From Symbiodinium natans (lineage: Eukaryota; Sar; Dinophyceae; Suessiales; Symbiodiniaceae), in assembly GCA_905221605.1 (NCBI GenBank), contig CAJNDS010000101.1:107208-171207 (forward strand): a stretch of DNA of 64,000 nt, read 5' to 3'. Under the pieces are notes generated by a model. That model had not been told where the DNA came from. It ran no database searches and saw only the letters and a list, made by a program, of their open reading frames with translations. This document shows, piece after piece, positions 45,463-58,089 of the stretch; the stretch's first letter is position 1, and the number at the start of each line of letters is the position of its first letter. The position numbers and the translations under genes were made by a program.

Positions 45463-46279
45463 AGGGGGGCCATGGGCAAGCGAAGCCAAGAAGAACGCAT
45501 CAAGTTGTGATTCGACTTTGTAAAATGTATCGAAGGCTCTGCACACCTGTCACATGCCTGATGTGTGAGCGACCAGTGACCCACATGCTTCCTAGCCTAG
45601 GCCAAAGGTCTTGGCTCACCTCGACCTACGAAGCAAGGCAAGCCCATTTTCGGTTGAGAAATTCCTTGTCGGAGCATACCGAAAGTAATAGATTCGCCCA
45701 AGCAATCTGACCTTCATAGCTATCCCGACAGCGGGGTCTTGCAGCGCCTGCATGCGAGACGATGTTACTAAGTCGGTGCGGTCATGTGCGGTCGGCGTCT
45801 ACACAGGTAGTGACTGCGGTAGCAGGATTCGTACCGTTACAGCGCTTTTGCCTAGATCGCGTGGTGGGGGAAACTTCTGCTGAGGTCTCTAGGCAAGAAA
45901 AGGTTGGAGGCACCCTCAGAAGAGCAGAGCAGAGCCAGGTGGGCAACTTCCACTGCTCGCATGGCCGCTTTTGGCCGCTGCGCTTGGCAGACATGCTCGC
46001 CGAAGCCTTGCACCAGGCAGCCATGGCAGCTATGGCACATTGTCACATTGGCATCCCATGACCTGTCAGGGCTGTAATCGGCTACAAGGGGGCACAAAAG
46101 GTGCGGTGAACATGGTCCTGGCAGGCCTGCGGTGTCGCAAAGAACGACATTGCTTGAGCCTTAATGTGGCATTGGTATAGCATCGCGTCTCACATGGCAA
46201 GTTGCATGGGCATCCACGACTTGGAGGTGATCACGTGCATCCAACTCCGACCAGCAAGTCAACAGCGGAGTGGATTGGT
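45463..46279. other. no supported gene
   Basis: No distinctive exon. Short frames shadow each other around 45760-46060. Confidence 0.35.
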
Positions 46280-46793
46280 CACGGACTTCTTAGAGGCCAT
46301 GGAGAAGCTGGAACTTGAAGCGAAGGCTAGGACATGCTGCTGGTTGCGACAGTGCTGCAGCCAGGGAAACAACTCCTTGTCCGACCGCAGGCTGCATCCG
46401 ACTCCGATGATGAGGATGTACGAGATGGCTTCAGAAGAGGACAGATGAGGAAGTGCAAGAAACCCGCAAGTTTAACATGGCCAAAGCTTTGGTGGAGGGA
46501 TCCTCTATGCTGCATGCTGTGCTCAGTGTACCAGATGGAGCCCTGCCTCCAGCCTTATTGGTGCCACGAGGACTATCGGAGATCTTTTCAGATGCCTCTT
46601 CAGCTTCATACACTGTAGAATTCGAGGCCTTGGTTGCAGCTGGCTAGTTGTTGGAAGCGTGGCATATTGAAAATGTTGGCTTCGCCTTTCGCAGGTGATG
46701 GCACACAGCATGCACGATGTTGCTGCAGAGTTGACGCGGCTGTGTACATCACTTCGAAAGTTCCACAGCCAGGCCCACACGCTGCGTGCGACA
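46280..46793 (+). CDS. unrecognised gene, three exons
   Basis: Segment 1, about 46270-46330, reads LVTDFLEAMEKLELEAKA. Segment 2, about 46446-46646, reads DEEVQETRKFNMAKALVEGS, SMLHAVLSVPDGALPPALLV and onward to TAG. Exon 3, 46695-46793 (acceptor GCAG|GTG, donor ACA|GTCTCT), is exactly 33 codons: VMAHSMHDVAAELTRLCTSL then RKFHSQAHTLRAT, with high coding quality. Helical throughout; probably one gene together with the exons at 40-45 kb. No family recognised. Confidence 0.5.
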
Positions 46794-48150
46794 GTCTCTC
46801 CCTGCAGCACGTAGCGACACGCGACGACGCAGCATCAGCATGAATGTCGATAGAGCGTGTGCGCATGCGAGCGTATGATGCACGCTGGATATCTGTATGA
46901 TGAATTGGGGGTATGAGTTGGCCGTGCTCTCAAGCTTGGTGGCCTGAATTGGAGGCGGTGCGGCGCCGGTTCGCAGCGCTCCCTGGCTACGGTCGAACTC
47001 TTGCTCCCTCCTTCGCCATGACTTGCACTTTCCCCGACAAAAACTGGTGGGACTAAGGCTGCCATTTTTCCAGGAGTTCGCTTTTGATGTGGGGCTCCAG
47101 CAGCCCGCCAGCAATGATGCACATGCTATGAACTGTTGTAGCCCCGCTTTATGCTGGTCCTACAATGACAAGGCTCTTTAGATCCAGCAGCTGCCATATA
47201 GGCGGGTGGTGCCGGTGGCAAGATTTCCCCTGTTGCACCATGCCGGTCCTGGCCACAGCCTCATGCAGGTGGGGCTTCCAGCAAGCCGCTGGAACAACAC
47301 ATGCTACCACGCAGGATGGGATCTGCATGGTAGATCGCCAGAGAGCAGTCGTCATCAGGCTGTCAAGAATGTTTTGTGATTCGCCCCAAGAGGATGAGCG
47401 CCCAATGCTCACCGGTGGTGCTTGCTGGTCCCTGTGTTCAGAGCCGACTGGAGCCCCGGAGTGCAAGGGGCATCAGAAGGCTGCTTCCGCGTCACATGTT
47501 TTGGATGTTTTCCGGCTTTTTGCTTCGGACATGTCGTTTCCTGGGCGGCCATAGAAGTCTTTGACAAGCCGAAGCTAGCCTTGCCAGTTGCACGCGTGCT
47601 GAAAGCGTGGTGAGACCCGTGCCCTGGTCCCGGAATCGTCCTGCGTTCTATGTTGAAAGCGACGTCTGTGACTTACGGTCGGCTGACAGTGGATGTGCTT
47701 CGGCTGAGGGATTCCCATGTTTGCGAAACCCCTCCGGAGTCCTCTCCATGATCAGGGCAATCACACGCACACGGACAGGACTAGGATCCGTGGTTGTGAA
47801 ATGTTATGCCCAGATCTGAGGACACCTTGGAAGATTTCATCGTCCTTGATGGGCCTCCTGGCAAGTCATGTCCAGCAGCCTTCATCTAGGTACTTCCTGG
47901 TGTGATTGCGCGACGATCTTAATCGCATGAAAGGTACGCAAACATTATCCAGCGTGGCACAGCTCCATCAGAGTATGGACCCCCCGTTGCAGAATCGCAG
48001 ATTCAAGATTGGTTGCTTGGCTGTCGAGTTTTGCAGTGCAGCCTTACCTGCACCCTCACCTCACATTGTCACAAGGTTTCTAGAAGCCTTGCAGTACCAC
48101 TTGCAAGCAGAGAAGCTCGAGGCGCCACAACATGACTGATAGGACTGAAC
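46794..48150. other. weak open frames only
   Basis: A 129-codon + frame (47165-47554) and a 77-codon one (47906-48139; ends RFLEALQYHLQAEKLEAPQH) are open, but neither has a family motif, and the second could be an exon only in its 3' half. Confidence 0.3.
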
Positions 48151-48180
48151 GCTGTGTGCGTGTGTTTGTTTGATCATGTG

Positions 48181-48272
48181 GTGCAGCACATGTTCATGTG
48201 CGTGGCCTGCGTAGGGACAAGCTTAGCGGCGTCGATCGACGTAGCTGAAGCCGCCTCTTTTCAGCTTTCTGT
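48181..48272 (+). repeat. diverged direct repeat A
   Basis: Shares GCAGCACATGTTCATGTGCG, GACAAGCTTAGCGGCG and CGCCTCTTTcAGCTTT with repeat B at 48815-48898. The first block contains an inverted repeat, GCACATG-TT-CATGTGC. In one + frame both copies encode QHMFMC followed by TSLAA. Confidence 0.75.
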
Positions 48273-48418
48273 GTATGGACATTCTCGTCGCCGACGCAAT
48301 GTCTTCTTTCCTGTCCGCATCTTCGGTGCTGGCCAATACCGACTCGGCGCTCGGCGTCGTCGCGGCAGTGCCGATGTAGACGCGTGCACGACTTGTCGCC
48401 GCCCATGCGTTTCTTTTG

Positions 48419-48436
48419 GGCCCCCCCCCCCCCACC
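48419..48436. repeat. poly-C run
   Basis: About fourteen C with one A near the end. Confidence 0.9.
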
Positions 48437-48440
48437 CCTG

Positions 48441-48782
48441 TGATGAGGCGGTCACGACACGATCGACGAGCCCGGCCAGGAAACGATCGATGACGACTGC
48501 GCCGGCACAATCACTGTCACTGGCTTAGTGGAGCCACCCTTGGCGGTATCTTCGCCGTCGCAGGCGCCGGCACCCCCGCCAGAAGGTCCCGACGCCGGGC
48601 GTCTTTTTCGGCTGCAGGAGGACCAGGTTGACCACGTGAAAGCTCGGCGGAGTCAGGCGCCCCTCGTCGAGTCCGACCGGGAGATGGAGCCTAGATCAAG
48701 CCGAGCGCGGGTGCAGAATGCGCTCTCGCATTGCCTACCCGGATTTTCGGCGGACTGCAGCCCGGGCGCGCGTAGCGCATGA
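48441..48782 (+). CDS. unrecognised acidic/proline-rich open frame
   Basis: A frame without a start codon runs 114 codons to TGA at 48780-48782. It reads DTIDEPGQETIDDDCAGTIT, PPLAVSSPSQAPAPPPEGPD, GRLFRLQEDQVDHVKARRSQ and ESDREMEPRSSRARVQNA. Third positions are very G/C-rich. It lies between repeats A and B in a CpG-rich stretch, preceded by a poly-C run (48419-48436). A short frame upstream starts MDILVADAMSSFLSASS (48276). No family recognised; a piece of a mobile element is possible. Confidence 0.4.
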
Positions 48783-48814
48783 ACGCAAAAGTGCTAGGGA
48801 GAGCGGCGCTTGTC

Positions 48815-48898
48815 GCGCAGCACATGTTCATGTGCGAAGCGACAAGCTTAGCGGCGATCGCCGTCTGGCTATCGTCGCCGCCGCCTCTTTCAGCTTTC
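48815..48898 (+). repeat. diverged direct repeat B
   Basis: Second copy of the 48181-48272 segment, 634 bp downstream. Conservation of the QHMFMC and TSLAA peptides suggests that the repeated unit was once coding. Confidence 0.75.
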
Positions 48899-49009
48899 CC
48901 ACCCACACCGACCCAAACAGGCGCCGGCCGCCGTTCCGGCCGGGCGGGTGCAGATGTGCCCCCTGCGCCGGCGCAGCACGCATCAGCACGCTTGTAGTTT
49001 CAGTTTAGA

Positions 49010-50209
49010 GGGTAGCGGCGCTTTCATAATATCACGCACAGTTGGGCCATGTTGGGCCATCCTTGGGAGGCCTTAACCGTACCAGACGTACGTGGCACAT
49101 CACTTACCATCCGGCCACCAGACTCTCTACTGCGATTGAGCGGGAGCCGCTCCTTTCAGCAATCTTCTAGGCCCATGGCCATGACTGAGCATGAAAACGT
49201 ATAGATGTAGGAAAGTCGCATCGCGCTCTAGGACAGCAGCGTGCTGGAACCTTTCCACTTCGATGGACTTTGGCTTCGCGTGACCGGCATTCGGTCACGG
49301 GCGGCGCACACCGAGAAGATCCAGCAGCGACTTGGCAGCGTCTCCGAGGTCTTCTCTGTACTCATCTGAGTCCGGGACGGGAAAGCACTGAGAGATGCTC
49401 GCATCGAGGGACTGAACTGTTGCCATGTCACTGGCAAGGCGCGTGCTCAAGCCTGCCCAGGCAGAGACCGGAAGACATTTCTTGTTCGGTAGCCACTACC
49501 CTCATGATCCCTCATCTTCCGTACCTGTGAGGTGGGAGCCGAGGCAGCGACCGTGGCTTCGGGATTTCTTGCCTATGCCGTGGACTTTGAAGTCCGGCGC
49601 CTAGGGGATGCTTGGCAAGATTAGGGTTAGGGGATGTTAGGGGCGCATTCATGTGCACATACAGTATTACGTAAGACTATCGGGGGCTTGTGGGGTGCAG
49701 TAAGAGTACTACAGGGTAAGTAACATGCGATACTAGTGGCATATCAAAGGGCGCCTGAAGTGCGTACGGTCTGATCAGAGTATTGCAAGGCTTTTGCAGG
49801 GCTACGGGTTGAAGAGCTTTCCTCTGATGCCTGCCGGAAACACCGGCGTTTCAACAGATCTCAATCGGTCGACACCGCCCACAGGAGTCTACATGAACGC
49901 ACAAGCATCCCGCTAATGAAGGAGTCTGTATGGGCAGGTCAATCAAGCAGGAATGTCATGAAATTTGGGCGTCTGAACATGTTGCATGTAGTGCAGTTGT
50001 GCCTGCCGTGGCCAGCCCGTAGAAACAATCCTGAGACTGTTCTGGCCGCAGCCAAGGAGAGCACCTCTGTGCCGAAAGCAAGATATGTATTTTGGACGAA
50101 GAAAGCTGTGTCATGAGATCAGGGATCAGGGCTTTTTCGGACTCGGTCGGACGGCACGTTGCAAGTACAGAGTGACAGCACCTTTCCGTGCTGAATCAGC
50201 CTGCTTCAG
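49010..50209. other. no supported gene
   Basis: No exon-like stretch with splice support. Contains a perfect 10 bp tandem duplication (GTTGGGCCAT, 49041-49060) and GGGTTAGGGG-like sequence near 49622. Confidence 0.4.
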
Positions 50210-50340
50210 GCAGCGCTGGCCGAGCAGGTCAGAGCCGTCCTCCATGGCTGCTTGCTTCACCTGCATCGTACCCGAGCCCTAAAGAAGGTGTCGCGGCAGC
50301 AGGGCCAGCAAAAGCTGCGTAAAATGTCGGAATTGACGTG
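50210..50340 (+). CDS. unrecognised coiled-coil exon
   Basis: After CTTCAG, the frame reads AALAEQVRAVLHGCLLHLHR, TRALKKVSRQQGQQKLRKMS and ELT, ending near a GT donor (GTGTCT). Good third-position composition. A second possible exon at about 50487-50570 reads ACQRAMQLLEIAKESQNSL. No family recognised. Confidence 0.45.
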
Positions 50341-51133
50341 TCTCTACCCACAGCTATTATTCACGCGGCATCCGCAGTGTTGGTCTTTTGCTATTTCGTC
50401 CTGTCTGCTGAGAAGCTGAAGTTCTACCGTCACTTTGAGTTTGATCGCGGCATCCAGCTTGATTCGATCCGATACAAGGACCAGACTTGCATAAAATGGC
50501 TGGTGGTGCATGTCAGCGAGCCATGCAACTTCTTGAAATTGCAAAGGAGTCGCAAAACAGCCTCATCTGTTCTCCGACCCACTGCGCGCCTTGGGAGGCT
50601 CGGCCCTGGGGCAGGAGTGCTGCATCTGTGCAACTTGTTACATGGCGAGCCTGTCTGGCACTTGCTCTCAGGCTAGCTTCAGCACCAATGCCACCCACCA
50701 CAGCTCAACACCAAGGAAAGCGTTGCTCAGTGAACTAGTGCTGTACTCATTGCACCCCTCTAATGCGGAACCCTGATGCAAATCGTAAGATAACGCTGCT
50801 AAAGCAGTCGTGTCGATTGTTGGGAGAAATCTGGCAGGTGTGGTGTCACTCAAAGCCATGAAAGTCCAAGCTTTGGCAACGACACGGGTCGGTCCTGGTG
50901 ATGCCACCATTCATTGTTCTTGAAAGGTCCATGCACCGCCAGGGCTGACGAACAGCCTTGAAAGTAAGAACTTTGGTTCTTTTGGGGGACTCAGCCATGG
51001 GTGAAGGACGATAGACAATGTTGGTTTGTGTGAAAGATCAAGAACTTTCGCAGTTGTTGTCCTACCAAGTGGATGCCAAAATACAAAAAGCCCCCAGAAT
51101 TTCATTATACACACAACGAGGCCTGCGAAGTGC

Positions 51134-52722
<1,589 letters not shown>

Positions 52723-53109
52723 TTTGGTGCTTGTGTTTGTGTGCAAGGGCAGCTTTTTGTTGTGCTATGCTCGACTTAGCTTCCTCAGCCAGGGCAGCTG
52801 GTTTCAAAGCAAGTGCTATCAAGTGCTATTTTTGAAAGACCGCGCCGGGCCCTTCCCAGACAACATGCTGGGAGGACCTTTGCAGTGAGTGTGCGCTTCC
52901 ACTCGGTCGACTCTACCAAATCACCTCCCACGGCATCCTCAGTCAAGACCGGCATGGCTGCTCGACACTGATGAGAGACTAGGACCAACTAGGAAAGAGT
53001 GGTTTGAAAGTATGACATCATGAGAAAGCTGATCCCACACTGAGCCCACCATGCACTTCTGCCCGGCCCTGTCCACCAGCTCTTGCGCGCTGCTTTCAGG
53101 CTGCGCTTT

Positions 53110-54358
53110 TGGGCCTTGAACACTGCCAGCTGGAAGCCGTAGAGGTGGAGATGAAGGCCTCCTGGTTCGAGGCACAGCTTACGCCCCCCGGAGCATTCGG
53201 AGCACTCCACAGCACACGTTCCGTACGGCCTAGAGTGCCTAGAGCTAAGAGATGCCTTCGGAGCGGGTGCATCTCAGGATCCGGACGCTCTCGCACTCCC
53301 CGGCCGTCGAGGAAGTGGAGGCAGATCTTTAATGGGGCTTTGATGTCCGGGACTTCTTCTATGCAAACCAGTAACCATGGGCTGACGTTGCATTTGCGAG
53401 CTGTGGCGAGCCATGAATGCAATTGCTGACTTGTTGAAGAGTTCTCGGTGCCCGAGGCTTTGAGTGCCAAGCTCGCCTCCTTGCATCACAATGGAGTGTG
53501 CAGCGCATCGTGCAGTCCACAGAGCTGCTGTTGCATTTCCGTGTCTATGTGTTGCAAGATCCTTGAGGGATCTTGAGGGCATTTGCTTGCAGAATGTTAT
53601 CTCTTTGTACCGCGAAGAAAACAAATTCAGGTGCTCTGAACAACTTGGCAGCTGGAAGCCTGTAGCGGCAACTCGGCAGAAGCTCGACAGGGCTGATTGC
53701 GACGCAACGGCGCAGACGCTGGTTTGCTGAGCTGAATCGACCCAGGTCGTCGCGCCGGCACTAGATGAGGACAGATCTCCTCTGATGTGTGGAATCGGAC
53801 AACTTGTTGAGAGCTTACTCGCACGAGGACCGTAAAGCAGAGCTGGCAGTCGCAATTCAGCTCCAGCTGCTGCCGTCTGCGGATAGCGCCACATGTCTGC
53901 CAACCTGCCGTACTGTGTAACTATACCGTAGTGAAGATCATCGCCACAATTCGTTTGAAGTCATGCCATGCTGCTCAAGCAGATGCCATACGCATGGCCG
54001 AGAAAGAGAGATGCAAGCATGACGGTAGTCACTTAGTACTAGCCCCTAAAACCCTGAACCGTATACTATACCGGCATGCCGTACATGCTCCCCCTGGCGG
54101 CATGCATGTACCCTGCATGCCTGCATGCCCCCGTAAGAGGGCTGCGCTTGAAGGTGTGTCTAGCTCGGGGTCGGAATCGAATGGGCATAAAGCTCGAGGT
54201 TGACTGAGAGTTTGGGCTTAAGGGGCGTACCAGGGTCGGTGATTCCGCCCACAGGCGGAGTCAAGGCGGAAAGCACAATCGTACCGCAAAACGACGGCCA
54301 GCATGAAAACGCTCATGATGATGATTCTGATGACTTTTTTGATTCACTGCAACTGTAA
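53110..54358 (+). CDS. unrecognised gene with an acidic C-terminus
   Basis: Segments: about 53114-53180 (LEHCQLEAVEVEMKASWFEA); about 53820-53895 (HEDRKAELAVAIQLQLLPSA); and a terminal exon from about 54253 (CACAG|GC) reading GGVKAESTIVPQNDGQHENA then HDDDSDDFFDSLQL, with TAA at 54356-54358. The acidic DDDSDDFFD tail is a plausible protein terminus (such FF-in-acid stretches can bind VAP-type adaptors, an inference). The middle of the gene is not resolved. Confidence 0.4.
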
Positions 54359-54599
54359 CTGCGACACCTGACTCATGAGCGGAGCAGTACCAGGATTCTT
54401 CATGCTTGCGGGTGTAAGATGAACTGTTCAGGATCGAAGCGCAAGTGTCACCAAGGTATGGCCAGGCAGACCACTGGATGAAGAGGAGATTGGCATGTTC
54501 GTCGTGTGCGTCATCGCCGAATATTGTGTTCTTCCTCTCGCGCTCCCTATGCTTTCCCCCGTTGTGCCCCACTTTACTTTACTCGTCTCTCCACGCCAT

Positions 54600-54748
54600 C
54601 TCAGCCAGCTCTCCCTTTCAGGAGGTGAGGCTCGAACTGGAAAAGCAAACAGGCTTCGATGGACATCGGCTGCAGCTGACAAACTTGAGGCACTTTGGCC
54701 AGCATTCCGGCATTCAAGACATGTCTCGGCATGGCGAGGAATTCTGAT
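54600..54748 (+). CDS. unrecognised exon-like segment
   Basis: After TTTCAG at about 54620, one frame reads EVRLELEKQTGFDGHRLQLT and onward to a TGA at 54745-54747. Another frame over the same bases is also open, so confidence is limited. Confidence 0.3.
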
Positions 54749-55097
54749 CTGGAGCTTTTAGGCAGTCGTCCAGCTGTGCCAATGTGGATTTTGCGATTCT
54801 GGGTCTGTGGAGAGAACGGGCCACTCTGCTCAAGGCCAGAAATCTGCCACAGCACAGCTACATGCAAGTAGCTTCTTGCCGGGCACCTCTACGATTGAAC
54901 TGTCATCAAGAGAAGAACCTGTTTGCAGGCCTTCTGGGATGCAGCCGTCCAGAGCAAGATTCCAAAAATAAAGCATTGGTCCGGTTCCGTGGTTGACGTC
55001 AAGGCCTGCAGTTTTGCGGAGCATGCCTTCATCTCATCATTGGGGGTCGTGGAGGTGTCACAATGTGTCACCCTCAAGGGAATGTGAGCCCCGCAGG

Positions 55098-55165
55098 TGC
55101 TGGATGCTGCGCAGCTGCGGGGCCGGTGCTCGACAGGACAGCTCCAAACAGAAGTTGGGGACTAT
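55098..55165 (+). CDS. unrecognised exon
   Basis: After CCGCAG, the frame reads VLDAAQLRGRCSTGQLQTEV with G/C-rich third positions. A different frame stays open for 151 codons (54993-55448) over this region but has poorer composition. Confidence 0.35.
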
Positions 55166-55448
55166 GTTGGCTTGTGTCTACTCGCATATGGCATTGTGGA
55201 CAGGCAAAGAGGCGTGCGGGCGGGAGGAGTTTGCTGTGTTTCGAAGTTTTGTAGACAGGAGGGAAAAGAAGCCTTTTTTCAGGGACGCGGCTCGATCAAA
55301 AACAGCAGCCCGTAAGTTACTTGTCAGAGCTTCCAAATTAGCAAAGGTCTGGGTGCCCAAACCAACGCCCTGGAGCCTTGGCCAGAGCTCCTGCTCTCAC
55401 TTGACTGATGTCTGGGAGGCCAAATCTGGGAACATGCAACCATTGTAA

Positions 55449-55819
55449 ATCTACGGATGGCCGGGCTAATCTGGCGCCCGTACCCCCCCTGACCACTCCG
55501 AAAACAGAAAGGACAACATCGAAAGCGGCCCCGCTCGCAGCCCTAACTCACGATTTCAGGCATGCAAGGTAGGTAGGGGAAGCATGGGGAAGCACATCGA
55601 GTCGGAAGCTTTTATGGATTATCTCCGGAGCATCACGGCGTCACATGGCCGTCCATTTGGGGCTCCCAGGACCCACAAGGAGCCTTGGCGCTTCGGAGGA
55701 GATGACTTCAAAGCTTGGTTTGCGTGAAGCGATCAAGGACCTCGTTTCCCTCTCTCTCGCTCTCTCGCTCTCTCCTCCCACTCCATCAGACGGATTCAGA
55801 CTCACTCAGTGACTAAGAT
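55449..55819. other. no supported gene
   Basis: Contains a CT-rich run at 55748-55775 and imperfect GGGGAAGCA duplications at 55571-55595. No exon seen. Confidence 0.4.
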
Positions 55820-56415
55820 GTTGAGGACTACATCCACCTATGCCGCACCGGAGGAACAGGCACAGGCGCCTGCCACAACCTGGGAGACTTCCGTTTAGTG
55901 ACAGATGGAGGGACATACTCGAGCTGGGGATTTCTGCAGCGAAGCAATGGCACCAGTCTGCTTCAAGAGCTGTCATCGTCTGCAATGACAGGTAACCAGG
56001 ATCGGCAGTGCAACCCATACCCGTTTCGCTTGCTGAAGCACCTTCGAGGCAGTTAGGTGAGTTTGAGGAGGCTGCGGTTTTTGCGACAACATGAAAGCCC
56101 CTGTAACCTCTCCGTCTTTTCTCTACGAGGCATATCCTGGACATGTTCGTCAAGATCGAGGCGCCAGAGGCGGCTGCGAACTCCCGTGTCCTGGCAAAAC
56201 AGGATGCGCGCGACGTGCTGCCTTTCTCCCGCCTCTCTCTCTCGCTGTCTCTCTCCCTCCACCTCCTCTCTCTTTCTTTTTTGTTTCTCTGCAGAAGGCT
56301 ACGCATTCCCCGCCTCGGAAAGAAGAGGCGGGCCCGACAGACACAGAAGTCGCAGTATGGGCACTCGGCAGCCAGGTGCTGCACGATTGCCCAAGCACCA
56401 CCTTGCCCAACACGG
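55820..56415 (+). CDS. unrecognised exons
   Basis: About 55904-55995 reads RDILELGISAAKQWHQSASR. About 56130-56225 reads HILDMFVKIEAPEAAANSRV then LAKQDARD. About 56294-56400 (after CTGCAG) reads KATHSPPRKEEAGPTDTEVA then WALGSQVLHD. All are + strand with moderate to good composition. No family recognised. Confidence 0.4.
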
Positions 56416-56837
56416 CGTTGCCGCCACCTCAGTCATCGGTTAATAGTCCGCTTTGTCAGGATTTGTCTGCCACAGCAAGTATGCTGTGCTGATCCAGTAC
56501 ATAGGGCATGACTCTCCCTCCCACTCCCAAGCAAAAAGAGTCACCGAAAAGACGCCGCCCATCCCCCAACCGCACGGCCCACCCTCTTCCTCCAAAGAAG
56601 ACCTGCGTCATCGCGACTCGGGGGCGGCTTAGGGGCCATGGTCGAGACTCCGGGCTGGGATCGTACGTTTTTAAGATCTCTAACGTTTCTACCTCGTCGA
56701 GATGTTGGATGCCCCAAAACCAACTTCGCGCCACTTCCGGGGGGTCTGGCTGGGCGGAACAGTTTAACACAAGAACTCGAGAGAGGGCTCCTCCGCTGGC
56801 ATGCCATTCAGCAACACATCTCAAACATCAAACATAG

Positions 56838-57660
56838 GTGGATTCACTCGAGGGGATTCAGTCTCTGACACAGCATGAGATCCCCAAGGCGTCTTCGCTC
56901 CTTCAAGATTTCAGCTCCGTGCTGCTGGAGGTGACATTGACGCGTCAGAAGATCAAGCTGTAGACAGTAGAGGCGATAGTGAATCTCACGCATGTGATGC
57001 TGCCAGGTTGTTGAGCTTCATGGCAAAATGCTGGGCAGCCAAACAGAGCACGCCATGAAGGAGTACTTTCTCAGTCAGGACGCACAAACGCTTTGTGTGT
57101 CATTGGGGTCCATTCTTTTTCCGCTCCCTTCACTGAAAGGACTGGCGGCCCGAGGAGATGAGGTATGCATTGCGAGCACTGACTTGGGTACCTTGGCGAA
57201 AGAAGGCGAACCGAATGTCTCCGAACTTGCTTTCCTCAATCCCTGGCTATAAAATGCTCTCAGGTGCTGGCATATGCTTCTCGGCCGCACATCCAACAGT
57301 ACTTTGGACTCCTGTGGCATCTCCTGATTTGGGGACGAGGACACAAGCAACGCAGAAGCCTACGCCACATACGAGCCTTTGCCGCACTGAAAAGAAAGAA
57401 GCACATGGCAGCCATGGAAGTGCCTCGGCGCCGCGAGCTTGCGCCTTTGTTGCGTCATGCGTCTGAGGGAAGACCCAGCTCTCCGACCAGCATTCAGGCA
57501 CGTCGGGGCAAAGTTGGGGCTGAGCCGGGGTGTTTACTGCCCTGGTGCACAGGTGCATGCAACACGAGTGCGGCGTGCTGTGCTCACTGTGCTCACCGTG
57601 CGCAGGCTGCGCTGTCGCACAGAGCAGTTGGGCTTGCGGAGGCCGGACTCAGGGAATCCG
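56838..57660 (+). CDS. unrecognised gene, several exons
   Basis: Exon 56838-56930 (acceptor ATAG|GTG, donor GAG|GTGACA) is exactly 31 codons: VDSLEGIQSLTQHEIPKASS then LLQDFSSVLLE. The next, 57007 to about 57100 (CCAG|GTT), reads VVELHGKMLGSQTEHAMKEY then FLSQDAQTLC. A third, from about 57264 (CTCAG|GTG), reads VLAYASRPHIQQYFGLLWHL. A later stretch at about 57465-57600 reads RLREDPALRPAFRHVGAKLG. The first two join in phase. Helix-rich; no family signature recognised. Confidence 0.45.
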
Positions 57661-57764
57661 TCAACTTAATTTTAACGCTACGCGACCCGCCTCGGCCCGG
57701 CCCAGCGCATCCACGTGAGCATGGTGATTCCGCAGCGCCCAAGTCGCTGGACCCCAAGCATGGG

Positions 57765-57884
57765 TCTAGGGTTTAGGGTTCCGGGTTCATGGTTTGGGGT
57801 TTAGGGTTGAGGGTTGCTCAAGGTTCACGGTTTGGGGTTTACGGTTTTGTTGGGTTTTTCAAGGTTCAAGGTTGAGGGTTGAGA
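57765..57884 (+). repeat. degenerate TTTAGGG telomere-like repeats
   Basis: GGGTTTAGGGTT-type units with variants (GGTTCACGG, GGGTTGAGGG) run for about 120 bp in the G-rich orientation on the + strand. Confidence 0.8.
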
Positions 57885-57909
57885 CGGTTGATCGTAAAGT
57901 TGAGCCAGG

Positions 57910-58089
57910 TGGGGAGAGGGGGAGGGGGGGGGGGGGGTGGGGGGGGGGGGGGGGGTGGGGTGGGGCGGGTGGGTAGGAAAGTTGGGGGGGGGTGGGGGGG
58001 GTGGGGGGGGTGGGGGGGTGTGGGGGGGGGGGGTTGGGGGTGGGGGGGGGGGGGGGGTGGGGGGGGGGGGGGGTGGGGGGGGGAGGGAA
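57910..58089 (+). repeat. poly-G tract
   Basis: About 180 bp that is nearly all G, broken by single T or A residues. It follows the telomere-like repeats directly. The proline- and glycine-rich frames across it are artefacts. Confidence 0.95.
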
